Below, one piece after another: positions 61,856 through 64,000 of a stretch of 64,000 nucleotides of DNA. Made by a program: the position numbers and the translations under genes. The notes below the pieces were generated by a model. That model saw only the letters and a list, made by a program, of their open reading frames with translations. It had not been told where the DNA came from and ran no database searches. How positions within the stretch are numbered: the first letter of the stretch is position 1; every line of letters starts with the position of its first letter. The stretch is taken from positions 1 through 64,000 of the forward strand of contig DALS01000038.1 of NCBI GenBank assembly GCA_002499445.1, in the 5' to 3' direction. The stretch comes from Methanosarcina sp. UBA293. Its GTDB lineage: Archaea > Halobacteriota > Methanosarcinia > Methanosarcinales > Methanosarcinaceae.

Positions 61856-63709
61856 TTATTTACGCTTTTCGTCGTCAACTACCTCATAATCGGCGTCGAC
61901 TACTGTCTCATCAGGACCTTTTGCATCGGAATTTCCTGCTCCACCTGCAGCCTGTTGAGCAGCCTGTTGGGCTTTCTGGTACATTGCAGTTGAGATTGGG
62001 TATACAGCTTCCTGAAGAGTTTCGGTTTTTGCCTTAACGTCTTCGATATCCTTACCTTCAAGAGCTTTCTTAAGGTCTTCAACTGCATCAGTTACCTTTG
62101 ACTTCTGGTCTTCTGTGGCCACATCTCCGGCTTCTTTCAAAGTCTTTTCTGCAGCATTGATCAGAGCCTCGGCATTGTTTGTGGTCTCGACATCTTCTTT
62201 GCGCTTTCTGTCTTCTTCAGCATGCAATTCCGCATCTTTGACCATGCGCTCAATTTCATCATCCGAGAGTCCACCTGGTTTCTTGATGGATATAGACTGC
62301 TCCTTGCCAGTTCCAAGATCCTTTGCACCTACGTGCAGGATACCGTTTGCATCAATATCAAAGGTAACTTCAATCTGCGGGATACCCCTCGGAGCTGGTG
62401 GAATCCCATCCAGAGTAAAGCGACCCAGAGTTTTGTTTTCGACAGCAATTCCCCTTTCTCCCTGAAGAACATGAATCTCCACAGACGGTTGATTATCAGC
62501 TGCCGTTGAGAAGACCTGGCTTTTCTTAGTGGGAATTGTTGTGTTTCTTGGGATTAATGGGGTTGCTATACCTCCAAGCGTTTCGATTCCGAGAGTCAGA
62601 GGAGAAACATCAAGCAGCAGGACATCTTTGACTTCGCCCCCAAGCACCCCTGCCTGAATAGCTGCCCCAATTGCAACAGCTTCATCAGGGTTGATGTTCT
62701 TGTAGGGTTTTTTGCCCGTGAAATTCTCAACAAGCTCGACTACCGCAGGCATCCTTGTGGCGCCTCCGATCAGGATCACCTTGTCGAGATCATTTGGTGT
62801 GAGCTTTGCATCGCTGAGAGCCTGACGCATGGAAACAAGAGTCTTTTCAAGGAGATCCTCAGTCATTTTCTGGAATTGGGCTCTGGTCAGGTCAATATCA
62901 AGGTGCTTGGGTTCTCCGTCTGGACCAACTGTAAGGAAAGGAAGGTTGATATTGGAATTCGTAACTCCGGACAGCTCGATTTTGGCTTTTTCCGCAGCAT
63001 CAGTTAAGCGCTGGAGTACAGCTTTGTCCTTTGAGAGGTCAATTCCCTCGATTTTCCTGAACTCGGCAAGTAAATACTCTACAATGCGATGGTCGAAGTC
63101 ATCTCCACCAAGGCGAGTATCCCCGCTTGTGGATTTTACCTCAAAGACTCCGCCTCCGAGTTCGAGAATGGATACATCAAAGGTTCCGCCTCCAAGGTCG
63201 TAGACAAGAATAGTTTGCTCTACATCCCCTTTGTCGAGCCCATAAGCTAGCGATGCAGCAGTTGGCTCATTGATAATTCTCAGGACATCGAGGCCTGCAA
63301 TTGCTCCTGCGTCCTTTGTAGCCTGTCTCTGAGCATCATTGAAATATGCAGGAACTGTGACAACCGCCTGTTTGATAGTTTCTCCAAGATAAGCTTCTGC
63401 ATCGGTTTTGAGCTTCTGGAGAATCATAGCTGAAATTTCCTGTGGAGTGTATTGCTTTCCCTGGAGGGTTACCTTGTAATTGGCGTCTCCCATATGTCTT
63501 TTAATGGAATAAACAGTATTTTCAGGATTTGAAACGGCCTGTCGCTTTGCGACCTGACCTACAAGTTTCTCCCCTTTTTTGGAAAAACCGACCACTGATG
63601 GAGTTGTCCTGCCGCCTTCGGCATTCGGGATCACGACAGCTTCCCCGCCTTCCATTACTGCCATGCATGAGTTCGTAGTACCAAGGTCAATACCTAGTAT
63701 TTTTGCCAT
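61856..63709 (-). CDS. dnaK: Chaperone DnaK (Hsp70)
   Basis: A 617-residue Hsp70. The ATPase domain has KILGIDLGTTNSCMAVMEGG at the start, VYDLGGGTFDVSIL and IGGATRMPAVVELV. The substrate domain follows LLLDVSPLTLGIETLGG, and a helical lid ends in an acidic VVDADYEVVDDEKRK tail. Its sequence is of the Gram-positive-like type without the 24-residue N-terminal insert seen in proteobacteria, consistent with ancient transfer. It lies between grpE and dnaJ. Confidence 0.97.
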   Translation of the reverse strand: MAKILGIDLGTTNSCMAVMEGGEAVVIPNAEGGRTTPSVVGFSKKGEKLVGQVAKRQAVSNPENTVYSIKRHMGDANYKVTLQGKQYTPQEISAMILQKLKTDAEAYLGETIKQAVVTVPAYFNDAQRQATKDAGAIAGLDVLRIINEPTAASLAYGLDKGDVEQTILVYDLGGGTFDVSILELGGGVFEVKSTSGDTRLGGDDFDHRIVEYLLAEFRKIEGIDLSKDKAVLQRLTDAAEKAKIELSGVTNSNINLPFLTVGPDGEPKHLDIDLTRAQFQKMTEDLLEKTLVSMRQALSDAKLTPNDLDKVILIGGATRMPAVVELVENFTGKKPYKNINPDEAVAIGAAIQAGVLGGEVKDVLLLDVSPLTLGIETLGGIATPLIPRNTTIPTKKSQVFSTAADNQPSVEIHVLQGERGIAVENKTLGRFTLDGIPPAPRGIPQIEVTFDIDANGILHVGAKDLGTGKEQSISIKKPGGLSDDEIERMVKDAELHAEEDRKRKEDVETTNNAEALINAAEKTLKEAGDVATEDQKSKVTDAVEDLKKALEGKDIEDVKAKTETLQEAVYPISTAMYQKAQQAAQQAAGGAGNSDAKGPDETVVDADYEVVDDEKRK

Positions 63710-63871
63710 GTTTTATCCTCACTAGATTATTTGGTTAATTATTCGATAAAGCTCTCAGATATTTCATTGAATTAAATTATTTGTTAAGTTATCTTATAAG
63801 CTATAGTAAAGTTAATCAGTTAAGTTTGAGAGTCAAATACATTTGAATTCAGGAGTGAAATTTTGCCTCCT

Positions 63872-64000
63872 TTATTTCCCTGCCTCATCAGGGTTTCTGG
63901 CCACTGAGACCATAGCAGGCCTGATAACTTTCGAGTTAAGAACATATCCGGATTTGTAAACTTCTACTATAGTATTGTCCGGAACTTCAGAGGTCTCGAC
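63872..64000 (-). CDS. grpE: Nucleotide exchange factor GrpE, C-terminal part
   Basis: The window ends inside this gene; only the last 42 codons are present. The sequence VPDNTIVEVYKSGYVLNSKVIRPAMVSVARN is the conserved end of the GrpE beta domain that opens the DnaK nucleotide cleft. It is on the same strand upstream of dnaK, completing a grpE-dnaK-dnaJ group. The stop is TAA. Confidence 0.93.
   Translation of the reverse strand, partial: VETSEVPDNTIVEVYKSGYVLNSKVIRPAMVSVARNPDEAGK

Overview
The window is chromosomal DNA from a Methanosarcina-type methanogenic archaeon. The main evidence is a complete thirteen-gene F420H2 dehydrogenase (fpo) operon at 37424-47641. Supporting evidence includes archaeal exosome, proteasome and RNase P protein genes, coenzyme F420 biosynthesis genes (cofG, cofH, cofC), a geranylgeranyl reductase with its own ferredoxin, AT-rich spacers, and an apparently sense-coded UAG in a phosphoglycerate mutase gene. 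The species cannot be fixed from the sequence alone.

Layout. 1-5400: guanine deaminase, a small DUF5661 protein, a circularly permuted GTPase, a CBS-domain membrane protein and an acyltransferase. 5600-6105: a lone Ech-hydrogenase-type small subunit with no partner genes. 6593-14142: the classic archaeal RNA-processing and protein-quality superoperon (L15e, COG1325 RNA-binding protein, Rpp30, Pop5, proteasome alpha, SDO1, Rrp4, Rrp41, Rrp42, L37Ae, RpoP). Rrp41 carries an unusual 130-residue acidic tail, and RpoP is only 45 codons long. 14701-27979: carbon metabolism, with glmM, ppsA, a UAG-interrupted gpmI, gap and pgk. These are interleaved with a P-type H+-ATPase and a foreign-looking beta-helix protein.

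28200-37400 is an accessory stretch. It holds a 37-residue C2H2 zinc finger protein, a decayed acr3 arsenite pump, a DUF4326 protein, Brix and Pcc1, a Cys-motif microprotein, a JAMM protease, a secreted NosD-like beta-helix protein, and an ArsR-rhodanese regulator divergent from a CcdA-like membrane protein across a perfect 42-bp palindrome.

37424-47641 is the minus-strand fpo operon, with fpoJ as two genes and fpoF absent. Divergent from it, 48494-55467 carries a ferredoxin and a phytoene-desaturase-like flavoprotein, then cofG, cofH and cofC, then a second ferredoxin with geranylgeranyl reductase. F420 synthesis, F420H2 oxidation and lipid saturation therefore lie side by side. 55634-59989 holds TrkH and two tandem TrkA paralogues. 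60584-64000 holds dnaJ, dnaK and the 3' end of grpE in the order grpE-dnaK-dnaJ.

No tRNA, rRNA, CRISPR array or intact insertion sequence was seen. Every intact protein gene whose end I checked stops with TAA or TGA. The in-frame UAG of gpmI is therefore best read as a candidate pyrrolysine codon, which is the most notable observation here.
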